Positions 53,550 through 64,000 of a stretch of 64,000 bases of DNA are shown in pieces. Each line of letters begins with the position of its first letter. Position 1 is the first letter of the stretch. Source of the stretch: Nymphaea colorata (taxonomy: Eukaryota > Streptophyta > Magnoliopsida > Nymphaeales > Nymphaeaceae). Below the pieces are notes generated by a model. The model did not search any database and was not told the DNA's origin. It saw only the letters and a program-made list of their open reading frames with translations. The stretch spans positions 39,175,115 through 39,239,114 of the forward strand of contig NC_045138.2 of assembly GCF_008831285.2 (NCBI RefSeq), in the 5' to 3' direction. A program made the translations under genes and the position numbers.

Positions 53550-56399
53550 ATGTTTAAGCAACTGGGTGCTGTTTGAGTAATCAAGGTGACATTGCAAGGG
53601 CATACTTTTGCCCATAGGTCTCTCACCTAGTGTGGAGTATGGACCTAAAGCCATGTACATGTCAGACCATGAACAATGGCGTTGGATGGAAGTATGAGCA
53701 CCTATCCTTGAGATATCTTTCTTCCCTGCTAAATACAGCACAATTCTCTTGCATGTTGCCTAGACCCGCTGCAGCCTTGATGTGGGGATTCCAGGTCGCA
53801 TAAAGTAACTGTTTTCGGCTCAGGGAGAGACTCCACTGGAGGTAAACAACATATTCCAGTGGGAAAGATTTGAGGTTATTATCTTAGTCGATGTTTGTCA
53901 TAGATGACACGAAGAATGGGAAAACTAAATTGTATTGGGTTATATTTCGGTTTATAGCAATTTGAAGGAGCCAATGTTGGGCTACTTGCTGCTTCTTGAT
54001 CATATGGACAAAACAAATTGGTTGGCTGAACAGTCTATACTTGATCCTGGATATTTGACTCAAATCAAAACTTTATACCATCCTTTCATGCATGAATCTT
54101 GATCCAGAATATTCTGGGCGTGCGAGAGGTTAACAACTTATCTCCCCTCTCGCAAAAGAGCCCCCAAGGCCCTCCATTCCCCTTCCTGGTCTGGGGCTGC
54201 ATTAGAAATACTTGTCTGTCAACTCAATCAACATAGTATTGAGGTCACGCAAAAATATGCTCGGTTGGTAGCAGCCCAGCTCGCCCAAGAAAAGCCAATT
54301 GTAAATGCATGTAGTGAAGATCGAGCCCCAACTAGCCAGAATCGGACTTGCAGATAGGATATCTCAGTAGGTGGCTGCAACTCTTCTATGACAGAAGAAA
54401 TGTTGTTCACAGGTCTTCAGAGATCACTTGATATCAAGCTAACCTTATGAAAGACAATCTGTCCAATTCTTGTGTTTTCAAATGGTGAGCTGAGTTAAAG
54501 TGGATCCTTGCCTGTTCACTAACTGTGATAAATTTCAAATATAAAATAGGTATTTGTTGATGTGTCCACAAGGCATCTTTGCCTCTCCCCTTCCTGTCTG
54601 TCAGGACTATTTGATGGGTGAAATTCCACCCGCCCCGACCGCCTGAATCAAACACGGTCGCCCATGTGGATTTCATGGATTCCACCAACTAATTTTAAGT
54701 GACTGTGAAAGATAATCAGTGGAGACGAGAGTAATAAAGAGAACTATCATCTTGAACCCCAATATTAGTCCCCAATTTTACTGTGAGATTGACGAAAATC
54801 TAGAGATTTCTATTGCCATGGCGGTGCTTCATTTACGGTATATATTACCTCTCGGTTGATGATGATGGAAAGCACCTTCAAAAATCAAATTGCGAACATG
54901 GCGACTATTATTCCAAGGGAACCAGAAAATGAATGTTTGTGGAGACCAAAGCAATGACATTTATAATCACATCAGTTGTTATGGAAGTACATACCTTTTC
55001 CTCTAACTGGTTCCCTGCAGCTGCCAACTTATTTTGTTCTCTTCAAAGTAGGATTTGAACCATAACGGCCCCCAAGGGCCTAATATAGTAGGCAAGGAGA
55101 CCACGTTGTCCGGTCGGACAGAAACCTCCGCCCAAGTAACAAACCGTTTGCGGTTTTAGACCACGCCCGCGGCCATCTCTCTCGTGCAGTTTGCCAGTTG
55201 GCGTTTTCTTACCCACTCGGCAATCCGGTGAATTTACGCAAAACCCCATCCATTTAGATGAATTTTCATGTTTTGATTGGTATTTTAGGAAAACGTGGGG
55301 GCACCTTTCGTCAAACGGGCGATACATGCGGAACGACAACGGGCTGCGTTTGAAAGCTAGCCGCTAGCGGCCTCTTGGTGTGTCCTCGCTTTCTACCCGT
55401 GCGGTAAAGATAGCCGGAATGATGATGGAGGGGACTTGGAGAGAGGCAAGGAGATCGCGTTCGGAGATTACCCGCTCTCTCTCCGCCAAGAAAGGAGTCT
55501 GCGCCTCCGGCGTCTTTTCAGGTCAGTCGGCATCTTTAACCGTTTGAGAGTTGAGACCTCTGTCTCATAGAAATTAGCGCCTTCATCTCACCGAGATCGC
55601 CTCGGCGATGGGGTTGCTTCTGGGTTATGGGAGTCCTTTTTGTCATCTGTTTGCGCATATATCGGTTACGTTAGGGAAAAAAGCTTTTCTTCGTTGTTCT
55701 TCTTCAAAATGCTCTCATAAACGTCTGATTTTGTGGGCCATTGTTACAACGTGAAAGCATGAGAAGGCCTCAGATCACATGCATTGAATAAGCCGGGATC
55801 CCCGATCTCTTCAAGGATCTGTTGAAAATCATATTCATAGGTTTTCAAGGACCCATTTCACTCGATCACGAGAGAGATCACCGAGTTCCTTCCCGAAATG
55901 TGGTATTAAGCGTTCTCCGACCTATTTCACACTTCTGAAGTTAAAAAAAAAAATGCACCTCTCTTTTTCATCTAGTTATTTACCATTTACCGTCTTCCTC
56001 ATTGAGAGCAGAGAAGCCCTTTTTCCCCCATTTGAGAGCCAGTAGCCGTGTACTTCGGCTCGTTCGCGCCTCTGGCCGTCCTTAGGCGCAAAGGAGCCTG
56101 TTTCCTTCTTCCGAACTTGGCGCAGGAGCGGTGCTGTAAAATGGGTGGCTTTTTGTAGACGCTTCGCATCCACACCCAAGTTCATCCCCGTCATCGGCGG
56201 CAAGTTGTTATGTGCAAATGGGCCCTTCGCTTTGTATGACTTTCTCATGCTGCGTGCTTACGTAATGTTTGGGATGGGTCGCCTCCATCGGGCCACCGCA
56301 TCCGTCCGATTTGGCCGCATCCTCATATGAGCTAACTGTGCCTAATATCAAGCTTTAACAATATTGCTCTGTTCCTTTAATTGGCGTATATTCTGGTCA
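53550..56399. other. helicase 3' flank and intergenic DNA
   Basis: The helicase 3' UTR must begin at 53550, but I could not place a poly-A site. At 55421 an ATG opens 34 codons to a fair donor (CAG then GTCAGT at about 55521) in GC-richer sequence, which could be the first exon of an unplaced gene. I could not find an acceptor that continues it in frame. Frames at 55976-56330 on both strands have no recognised domain. Confidence 0.3.
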
Positions 56400-56603
56400 A
56401 TTACAACATTCTCTCTCTCTCGGTCTCTCCTCACCCGGTGCAAGTCTCTCTCCCTCTCTCCCTTTCCCCGACCCATCTCTTCCCCTCTCAATTTTTGTCT
56501 CTCTTTTCTTGAATCTATCCCGGTTCTGCACTGCTCTTGTGACGCCATTCGCCGGAGCTGCCATCCTGTTCGCCCTCCCGTTGCCCTTGCAGACAGCTCA
56601 ACA
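56400..56603 (+). other. probable 5' UTR exon of the small acidic-protein gene
   Basis: CT-rich run typical of plant leaders, ending ACAG then GTAACC, a usable donor. The next good acceptor is TTTGCAG before 57935. The link to the gene at 58193 is inferred from strand, order and spacing only. Confidence 0.3.
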
Positions 56604-58192
56604 GGTAACCTCCCTCCCTCTCCCCCCCTCGAACAGCAGGATTTAGCGGAGCTCCCCCTCTATTTGCTGTGAGAAAAGGTCTGCCTGCCGCAACGGTTCC
56701 CTCGCTTTCATTGTGGGAGAGGAGAGATAGGGGCTGCTGCGTTATGACAGCCACCTCTATGATAGAAAGCTTGTTGTAGCACCAAAACAAGTTCTTCTGA
56801 ATAGATTTTGATGCTAGCTAAAATCGGGTTTGTAGCATGGTATACCATCATCCAAATGGCAGTAAATCTCTAGATATGTGACCTGAGCACTACCCATTAG
56901 ATTAGTGCACCTTATTTTTCTTTTCTTCAGATGCAATCAAGCCCTCCTAGCAATCAAGCTTCAGTTGCATTTGCAGGCTTAACTAAAACTTGGTTGCCTG
57001 CTGAACCACGGCTTGTTTAAATGGTCAAGCTTTGAGCTTACATTCGTCTTGCTTTCTGGCCAAGTTCTAGCCACAGAAAAAATGCAGGCAAATGGGTTCT
57101 TCATGGGGTGCAACGCATTTGTTTGGATTGATTAGGTGCAGAAGGACGAAATCTGTTTTCTAGTTTATTCTAGTTATGAAAGATCTTCATTTGAAACCTT
57201 GTTGTCTTAATTTGAAAAGTGCTATTTATGATGTTGGCCAAATATTCGTGGATATTTCAGTGCTTCACTTTCGATTTCTTAACAATGTCCTGGTAATGAG
57301 CCAAGAAAATCAGGTCAAAGAATAGCAAGATAAATGTAGGATTAGGAGAAACCGGAGTTAAAGCGTTGGGAGGACCTTGATTGCCCATGATTGTGAGCCA
57401 ACCCTTGCCTGGTTGGTCTTCATCGTGTTTCTTTGCTGCACTTATTCCCGTACGTTCTAGAAAAATCCAGATTGACATTGCTTTCATTGTAGTATTGGTT
57501 CTGTTAAGTTCGTTGACATATGCTTGTAAATAACCAAAATGAAATCTCTAACAGTCGAGGAATAATGCTTCAGGGAGTTGGACAAAAATATGGGCTTGGA
57601 GATTCCTGAATACAGTGAAGCGGACAACTGTATCGCAAGTTAGGCGATTGCTTTGGAAGCAAGATATTGTCTTAGTCTATCAAATTTTGTTGATTTTTAG
57701 TTTTATGTGGCCATGATTTCAAAAAAATGCTATGTAATTGTGCATTTAGGGTGTGTTTGATTGCAATGCATTCCCGTGTAGGAATGGAATCCGAATCAAT
57801 TTTCTTCAAAATATCCGAGGATCCAGCAAATGTTGGAACAAATCCCGGAGAGGTGGATTTTAATCGTACTAGGGAAAAAATTAGCCTGCCAGAGCACCTT
57901 GTGGTTACATTGCTATCGCGTGATTTCTTTGCAGCGTTCCTATAGAAGTGCAGCAGAGAAGACGACCGCAACACCTGTTCACCGGCAGCGTCCCTGTTCA
58001 CTGGCAGTGCAAAAGAAGAAGACTGAACCAGGTTATCTGTTGAACGTCCTTATTGTTCCCAAGGCCGATTTTTTCTCTTACTGTGCATCCCTCTTCTTCC
58101 TCCTCTTCTCTCTATTCATGTGCCCCCTTTTTTCCTGCCGCCGTCGGGATTCAATCGTCGATCTTCAGAGTGTTAGCAGATCGTCGAGGGAG

Positions 58193-58420
58193 ATGGAGGG
58201 CAGCAGCTTCCTCACTTGCGTGGGGGCTAGCGTCGCGTCGGCGTTCTTCGCTTCCCTAGAGCGATGCTCTTGCATCAACCTGAGCACCACCGATGCCGAG
58301 GATGAGGAGGAAGCCAACGATCGCCCACTGATGCTTACCAAGCCAATCGTCCACGACTTCTCTGAGAACTTGCCAGAGGAAAAGCCGGCCCACGTCTGCG
58401 TCAATGTTGGACCCTCCTGA
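58193..58420 (+). CDS. small acidic protein of unknown function (75 aa)
   Basis: The ATG at 58193 stands in a strong context (GAGATGG) and opens 75 codons. The N-terminal part is small and hydrophobic with cysteines ([15 protein letters not shown]). Next comes [11 protein letters not shown], an acidic block [10 protein letters not shown] and R-P-L-M-L-T-K. The N-terminal segment could be a short amphipathic or membrane-associated helix and the C-S-C pair could be lipidated, but neither is shown. The style is that of short conserved plant proteins, yet I cannot name the family. An acceptor at 57935 and a consensus donor after 58457 (AGG then GTAAGT) suggest introns in both UTRs. An alternative is that a longer protein continues in another frame into the exon at 60820. 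Confidence 0.55.
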   Translation: MEGSSFLTCVGASVASAFFASLERCSCINLSTTDAEDEEEANDRPLMLTKPIVHDFSENLPEEKPAHVCVNVGPS

Positions 58421-58627
58421 GCAGCCTTCTTGCTCTCTGTGCCGTCGAAGATTTAGGGTAAGTTCGTCTTGCCCTCCTTTCTTTTCCCTCTTCAATTGAA
58501 TTGTTCCGCTTTTTTTTTTTTATGTATCCTTTGTCGCTTGTCGTGATACCACATTTAGGATGTTTTGTTTCATTTTTTCTATCCCTTGTGCCATTCGTTT
58601 CATTACCTATCCTGGTTTTGCTTACGA

Positions 58628-58630
<3 letters not shown>

Positions 58631-58696
<66 letters not shown>
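58631..58696. repeat. (AT)n microsatellite
   Basis: About 33 uninterrupted AT units, in the presumed 3' intron of the small acidic-protein gene. Confidence 0.95.
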
Positions 58697-58699
<3 letters not shown>

Positions 58700-60819
58700 C
58701 ATGCGATTTCTTTGTTTTTTTGGTTTGCTATGCCTGACTAAAAATATTTTTGGGGCCTACATAACTTGTTAGTCGAGATGGTCTCATCCTATTCATTTCT
58801 AGGCAGCTAAGGGCCACTAGTTTCCGTCTGATTCACCTCTAACTGCTTTGCCGTTGACCTAGTGCAACATTATTCTTCTGCGGCTGTTAAACATCCGTTG
58901 GTACTGTAAATCGAGGAGGAATGGCTCATATCTGATTGCCTGGACACGGTGGTAGCAAAGTCACTTGAGCACACCACAAATGGAACCCTTTTTCATTCTA
59001 CAAGTGCCCCACAAACAATGTAATATATACATGGTTGATGTGATGTGAAAGTTTTGTATAACTTGGATCCTGAGACACTGCTCTCTATGAAATTCTTAAT
59101 GTAAAGCAAGAACTACAAATTGTTAAAAGTAATTGTTAATCTTTTTGAGTCAATAGCACTGAAAACATCTAATAATAGAACTAAGTTAAAATTTAAAATT
59201 CAATGTATTTGTTATAGGTCTTGAAAACTTGAAGGAAGAATGTAAAAAAGGCATCTAAACATTAGGTGATATTCAAAATATACTTATATAGTGAACAACA
59301 CACCTAAGCTGTTCCAGGTTAATTAAAAAGTTCCAGGTTATACTTGGTCACATAGCTTCTGCTATTTATATGCCCACCAAAAGTACTTTTAGCATTGAGT
59401 GTGAATGCAGGTGCTGAGTGTGTAATATGAATTTAACTGACGGAAAGGTGTAATATGCATGTTTGACATGGAAGATCTAAGTTTAAGTTTATTCAAGAAG
59501 GTTGTACAATTTATATGCTTATTTTTGTCGCATTTATTGTAGTTGCTTTTCTTTTGTTTGTGATGGGCTTCTGCTATTTATGATAAGAGTAGTATTTTCT
59601 CTGCTTCTACGAAGTGTTCAACTGAAGAAATGTTGTTATAGACCGAGGCACACCCATTTTAGGAACATGTTGGAATATATGAACTTGTTTAAAGTTTTGA
59701 TTATCATTGTACGTTTTTGGGTATCAAGAACAGTTCCTAATGTTCGGTGGATGCTGTTTGCACCTATCAGAGTTCAGATTCATTGTTAAAGTTGGAGTGA
59801 AAGCACTTGATCTATTGGTGGTTGCTGGTCTTGTTTGACAGGCTATTTTGTCGCGTTTTGACATTAGGAATGAACAGCAGAAGACCACTATATATGTTCT
59901 GTTTGTTCCAGTTAGTTTCATTTTCATGCTTATACATGTTTTTTTCTGCCTACCTCCTGACAGATGGAGTCAAATAAATGAAAGGAATCACTTTGTAATA
60001 ACGTTGTCTTCATCATCCAAACATTCTTATGATATTCAACATTGAGCATTTAAAGATCATCTAAACTTGTCTTTTTTATTTTATAGTTTGTCAATAGTGG
60101 TAGATGATGAACGTGACAGAAGGAAGGAATCTTATTTGTGATTGCCAATCATCTAACTGATGCTTTTTGTTTTTGCAACTGTAGATCTTGCCTGGTCGTC
60201 GTTCTGTTGGCCAGCCAATGGTCACAATTTTTTTCCAAGTTATCCTCACTTATACCGTCAAACGTAGAACTTAATCCCTACCATTATTGTTCCCCCAATC
60301 ACACACAATCTCAATTTGGAATGCAGATTAAAATCCTTCCTCAACTGACTCCAGGATTACAATCTATTTTAACCCCATGATTTTAATCCCAGTGCAGTCA
60401 AGCACTTCCTTAACGAGGGGGCGGTGGGGGTGTGTTGGGGAACAGTCATGCAATACACTAAATATACTCATTCCAAATTATATACAAAGGCTAACACCTA
60501 TTTCTCAAAAGTTCTATGGGGGCCAAACTTACATTTTTGAAATTTTTAATGTGTAAATTTTTAACTTTTCAAAACGTGAGGAGGGGGGTTGGGGGAGGTG
60601 CCATGACCCCTCTGCCCCCGGCCTCCACCCACTGTATCTTTGTTTTGCTTTATTGCTGGATTTTTTTGGGTGAACACCTTTAGGTATTTATTTTCCCTCC
60701 TTTCCATGATATATAAGAATTCAGTTGCCATTGAAGTTCTATTCTGCTTCATTAATTGAAAGAATGTACTCGCATTATAGGATATGTTTCATTTTTTGTA
60801 AGTATGATTAATTTCACAG
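58697..60819. other. probable intron or intergenic DNA, no gene supported
   Basis: T-rich on the plus strand, as expected for an intron of a plus-strand gene. The frame 59502-59789 is hydrophobic because of T-richness and is treated as chance. 60480-60640 contains a G-rich stretch (GTGAGGAGGGGGG) that may be the end of a dispersed element. Confidence 0.35.
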
Positions 60820-60943
60820 GCTGTCTGATGGAGAACATCCTCTAGTTGCCAGAGAGGTTGATGTCTTTGTGGATCTCTATCACCAATTGCACCTTGATGA
60901 CAGCAGACAGGCATGGAGAAGTTATGAAGTGTTGGAGGCATGA
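60820..60943 (+). other. candidate terminal exon (3' UTR or coding) of the small gene
   Basis: An acceptor (TTTCACAG) precedes 60820. In one frame 40 codons are open to TGA at 60941-60943, reading L-S-D-G-E-H-P-L-V-A-R-E-V-D-V-F-V-D-L, then D-D-S-R-Q-A-W and a short tail. An AATAAA signal lies at 61180-61185, so a transcript could end near 61200. I do not recognise the peptide. It could be 3' UTR of the upstream gene or the last coding exon of an alternative product. Confidence 0.3.
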
Positions 60944-61179
60944 AGTATTTGAATGTTAATACCACAAATACTATAAGAAATTAGTCCGTACATAGCGTTA
61001 ATATTGCTAATATAACTGCTTATTGTGTTTATTTATAATAGCAGCTGTGGTTGTTGCACTTATTGTCACTCCAGGAGATCTATTTGTGATTGGGTGGAAC
61101 GACCAATGATTTATGTTAATATGCAAGAGATGTGGTTGGTCTGCGTTCATGCTGGAATGTAATAGGCGAGCTTGATCTG

Positions 61180-61185
61180 AATAAA
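61180..61185 (+). terminator. AATAAA polyadenylation signal
   Basis: Canonical near-upstream signal, placed about 240 bases after the candidate terminal exon's stop codon, in T-rich surroundings. Confidence 0.35.
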
Positions 61186-61199
61186 GTCTTCTTGTGTTT

Positions 61200-62560
61200 C
61201 AATAATTGTTAGCGAAAGGTCATATCGGTTTGGGATCAGACAAGGACGAAGATATTGTCGAGGTTTTCCGACACGTCAAGCGGCGCCTTTAGTTCACAGT
61301 TTTGCTTGTTTGGTGTTTTTAGGCATAGATATTACTAGATTTGAAATCAAGTTTGAGTAAACTCCAATAACAATTTTGGTCAGATTCAGTGCCGATATCT
61401 TTAAACTGGAAATGTACGGTTGAATTACTTTACCTTCTTTTTTGAGACAAAAATTGTTCCCTTAAATATAAGATAGAAAGTTAAAGCTTATTATTTGAGA
61501 CCGCGAAAGGCTACATGTACAAAGCCCGCCTGAGAAGCATGGCTTAACAAGCTTCAAAGCTCAAAGAACCTTGCCTCGAATTGAGGGAGTTTTTCGTTTT
61601 TCCTTCTTGGTGAAAAGTAGCTTCCTTGGCAACAGGGCCTCCGTTTCTTAAAATTCTTTCTCCCCATGCACAAATTTGTTATCAAGAACCCATATGTGAT
61701 ATACATGTATGACTCAGTTCAAATACTTGCAAAAATAAACAGGGAAAATTTAATCAACAAACACAGGAAGACTAGACACCCAGATCACCTTTGAAGCTCC
61801 TCCCGTCAACAAGAAAGAGGAATTTGCAGGAACAGAACTGATCAGTCCCTGTCACCATGTAATTCAAGCATGTTTGCCATGAACTCTTTCAACAAAATCC
61901 ATCAATTTGTGGGCTCCAGACCTGAAGCATGCATTCCACCTTTCAAATGGAAATTGAAATACATCCTTATAAAATTATTAACTTGTTCCCTAGGGATTCA
62001 CTTAAGACCTGAACTTCCAGACTTTGGCATGGTTGTCATGAAGAACCTAGAACTGCATTTCTCGTGACTTATCAGGGTTATGCTGAATTAAATATGGATG
62101 ACTCTTCCAGTGAGCTTCATAATTTGATTGTAAATGGTGCAGTTTCCTCTTCAGCATTTTGAAGACAGCCTATGCTTCAAGAGGGGATGAGTGATGGCCG
62201 ATACAAACCTAGAACTGGGAGGCGGTATGGAATTGGAATTGGAATTGCTGCATGTGGGCTATGGTCATAGTAAAAAGCTGGACAACAGGACCAGAAATTG
62301 AGAACTCAGTCCATTAATATAGTAGATATGGTTTAGACTGCACATATAAGTTGCAACAACTTATCTTTTAGGAAAAAAATGCTTATGACACACTAGATGG
62401 AAATCCTGAATCCTTCAACATCGACTTAGACTTCCCCAAGGAGTAATGATAAAATAACAAATAAAGGTAGCAGAAAGTAGAACATAGGGTCATTTGTCGT
62501 TAGTTTAAATCGTGAATACCATGTTCTAGAGAGACAAAATTCAAAACTCAACAGTTTCAT
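61200..62560. other. intergenic, no gene supported
   Basis: Short frames only, no recognisable domain. Nothing distinct seen. Confidence 0.4.
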
Positions 62561-62571
62561 GCTATCTCCAC

Positions 62572-62588
62572 ACACACACAGAGAAATA

Positions 62589-62671
<83 letters not shown>

Positions 62672-62672
62672 G
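62572..62672. repeat. compound microsatellite (AC)n-(AT)n-(AG)n
   Basis: AC, then a long AT block (about 62592-62654), then AG to 62672. Same motif order as the arrays at 3738, 4103 and 4421, some 58 kb away. Confidence 0.95.
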
Positions 62673-62700
62673 ACGGTTCAATGCTGTCGTGTATTGAAGA

Positions 62701-62780
62701 TTGCCAATGAATAAATTTTAAGTATGTCGTTAAAATACAGTTGCCAATGAATAAATTTTAAGTATGTCGTTAAAATACAG
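62701..62780. repeat. 40-bp perfect tandem duplication
   Basis: Two identical 40-base units (62701-62740, 62741-62780), each beginning TTGCCAATGAATAAATTT. No mismatch, so the duplication is recent. Confidence 0.97.
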
Positions 62781-62904
62781 TCACTAAGTTGATATTAGCT
62801 TCGTGGCACAACGACTGTTTATGGGTGCTTTAATGGTAATTTAAAATTCTTTCGACAATGAATTTTTTAAATTTTAATCATCCAGTACTTAAATCTTCTG
62901 CATA

Positions 62905-64000
62905 ATTTTTTAGTGACCTATGAACAGATCAGTTGCATATCTATTTCTGACCGCACTACTTTCGATCTCTCTGGACAGGTATATTTACGTTCCCATCCTT
63001 CACAGAGAGTGGACTAGCCAGATGTCAACCTTGTTGTACAGTAAAAGTAGCATTCAACATTATTTATCAGGCCACTTCTATTCTACCATCCTTTTGATCC
63101 TATAAACTTTGAAGGAAGAAAATTGAAATTTGTTCGTGTGCTTTCTACAATCTGAAATGAGAACTTCTGGGACTCGGCAATTGGCATGACCGTTAGATGT
63201 GATGACAAATTTCTGTTATATCACTTCCGTTGCTTTTTAATATATCCATGAAAACTTATCACCTTCAAATAGCCAAGCAGTTTCAAACTAGTTCCTTTTA
63301 GTTTTACTACTGAGCAGTTGAACCAGCGGAACATATCAGCCACTACAGGCCGATACATATTGATATTGATAATGCTGCTTGAAACCACTGGTCGTGTTTG
63401 ATCTAGTGTGATTTATTAGTGTGTGTTGTCCTTTGGACCCATTGCTTCTTTTATGTGATAGAGAACAGTACATACACCTTCTTGGGAGAATCGTAGGAAA
63501 GGCAAAAGAGGGAAAAGGCATATTGCTGCTCAATCCATGGGAAGATTTCTTCTTGTCAAGTATTAAGGACCACCTAGCAATATGCGATGCCGAAATGCCC
63601 CCAGTTGATCCAGACATGAGAAAGAAGGTTAGCTTGCAATAAATTCTTTTATTACTCGCGCATAGATTAGGTAATCGATTTTCTCCTCATTTATGGTCAG
63701 TCTTAACTTTCCATTTGTAATTCCTTTCCTGTGCAGAGAAATTAGAAGCCACATGTGCAGGTTTATATGTGTATATTGCTACAATTGTCCTTTTCTGTTT
63801 CCAGATTGTTTCCCATGTGGGCCTTTGTTACTCAAAGGTAATCACAGTGGTTTAGAAGTAGGGCATGTTTTAAGCTAAGCTATTACTCTTGCTTCATTTT
63901 TGTGTTAGAAGCCATTACTACAGGTTTATATGTGTATATTGCTAAAACTGTCTTGCTATGTGGACCCTTGTTACTCAAAGGTAATCATAGTAGTGTAGAA
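62905..64000 (+). pseudogene. rearranged partial duplicate of the DEAD-box helicase gene
   Basis: 62915-62950 matches the end of helicase intron 1 (around 47250-47285). The match then jumps to the end of exon 8 (from about 51252), follows intron 8, remnant exon 9 (63460-63628) and intron 9, and continues past the window's edge. Introns are retained, so it arose from DNA, not from a processed transcript. Broken parts: exons 2-7 are missing; the exon 8 donor text CAGGTAAAG has become CAGTAAAAG; about 130 bases covering the exon 9 acceptor and first codons are deleted; and motif VI reads HLLGRIVG instead of HRLGRTGR, losing the ATP-contacting arginines. The PWEDFFLS and DPDMRKK words remain. No functional helicase can result. 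Confidence 0.85.
63742..64000 (+). repeat. tandem duplication (period about 163) inside the helicase duplicate
   Basis: TTAGAAGCC begins at 63742 and again at 63905. Both are followed by CAGGTTTATATGTGTATATT and later TTGTTACTCAAAGGTAATCA. The parent intron 9 (about 52370-52450) has this text once, so the duplication happened after the copy was made. The second unit runs into the window's end. Confidence 0.8.

Noticed and set aside
55976-56330. Frames on both strands that looked like organelle-derived coding text
   Set aside because: I could not match them to any mitochondrial or plastid gene and they are not continuous; left as intergenic.
62905-64000. A second functional helicase gene
   Set aside because: Core exons are absent, the exon 8 donor is lost, the exon 9 acceptor is deleted and motif VI is altered.

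Overview
This window looks like nuclear DNA of a flowering plant. Genes are sparse and split by GT-AG introns, the intergenic DNA is AT-rich and full of short repeats and transposon debris, and the recognisable proteins are plant-specific or plant-type: a B1-class cyclin-dependent kinase, an AP2/ERF factor of the RAP2.4-like (A-6) group, and a nuclear-encoded DEAD-box RNA helicase of the RH25/26/31 type. I cannot fix the species from the sequence.

Layout. 1-1240: promoter and probable 5' leader of a minus-strand gene that leaves the window on the left. 2.5-3.3 kb: decayed retroelement-type reading frame (minus). 3.7-11.7 kb: intergenic, with compound microsatellites, two inverted-repeat (MITE-like) elements, a GC-rich island at about 10 kb and an 84-bp-arm inverted repeat at 10.9-11.3 kb. 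11.76-15.57 kb: complete eight-exon CDKB1 gene (minus) with three MYB3R-type (MSA-core) sites upstream. 15.9-28.3 kb: gene-poor, with a possible LTR fragment, an unidentified broken reading frame and short inverted-repeat elements. 28.39-29.25 kb: single-exon A-6 ERF gene (minus). 29.9-44.9 kb: gene-poor, with more MITE-like and SINE-like remnants and an orphan pair of ABRE/G-box sites at 40.3-40.4 kb. 45.08-53.55 kb: complete ten-exon DEAD-box helicase (plus) whose first exon holds an in-frame 141-bp tandem duplication and whose second intron holds an intact miniature LTR element (TRIM). 56.4-61.2 kb: a small conserved-looking gene (75 aa, acidic) with probable 5' and 3' UTR introns. 62.9-64.0 kb: a rearranged partial duplicate of the helicase gene, running off the right edge.

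The three large genes do not form a pathway; they are independent nuclear transcription units (cell-cycle kinase, transcription factor, RNA helicase). The most informative structures are the TRIM with its 5-bp target duplication, the internally deleted helicase duplicate about 10 kb from its parent, the recent coding tandem duplication, and the MSA-core cluster in front of the mitotic kinase. I found no CRISPR, operon, tRNA or rRNA gene. Exon boundaries were set by eye from splice consensus, frame continuity and family knowledge, without transcript data.
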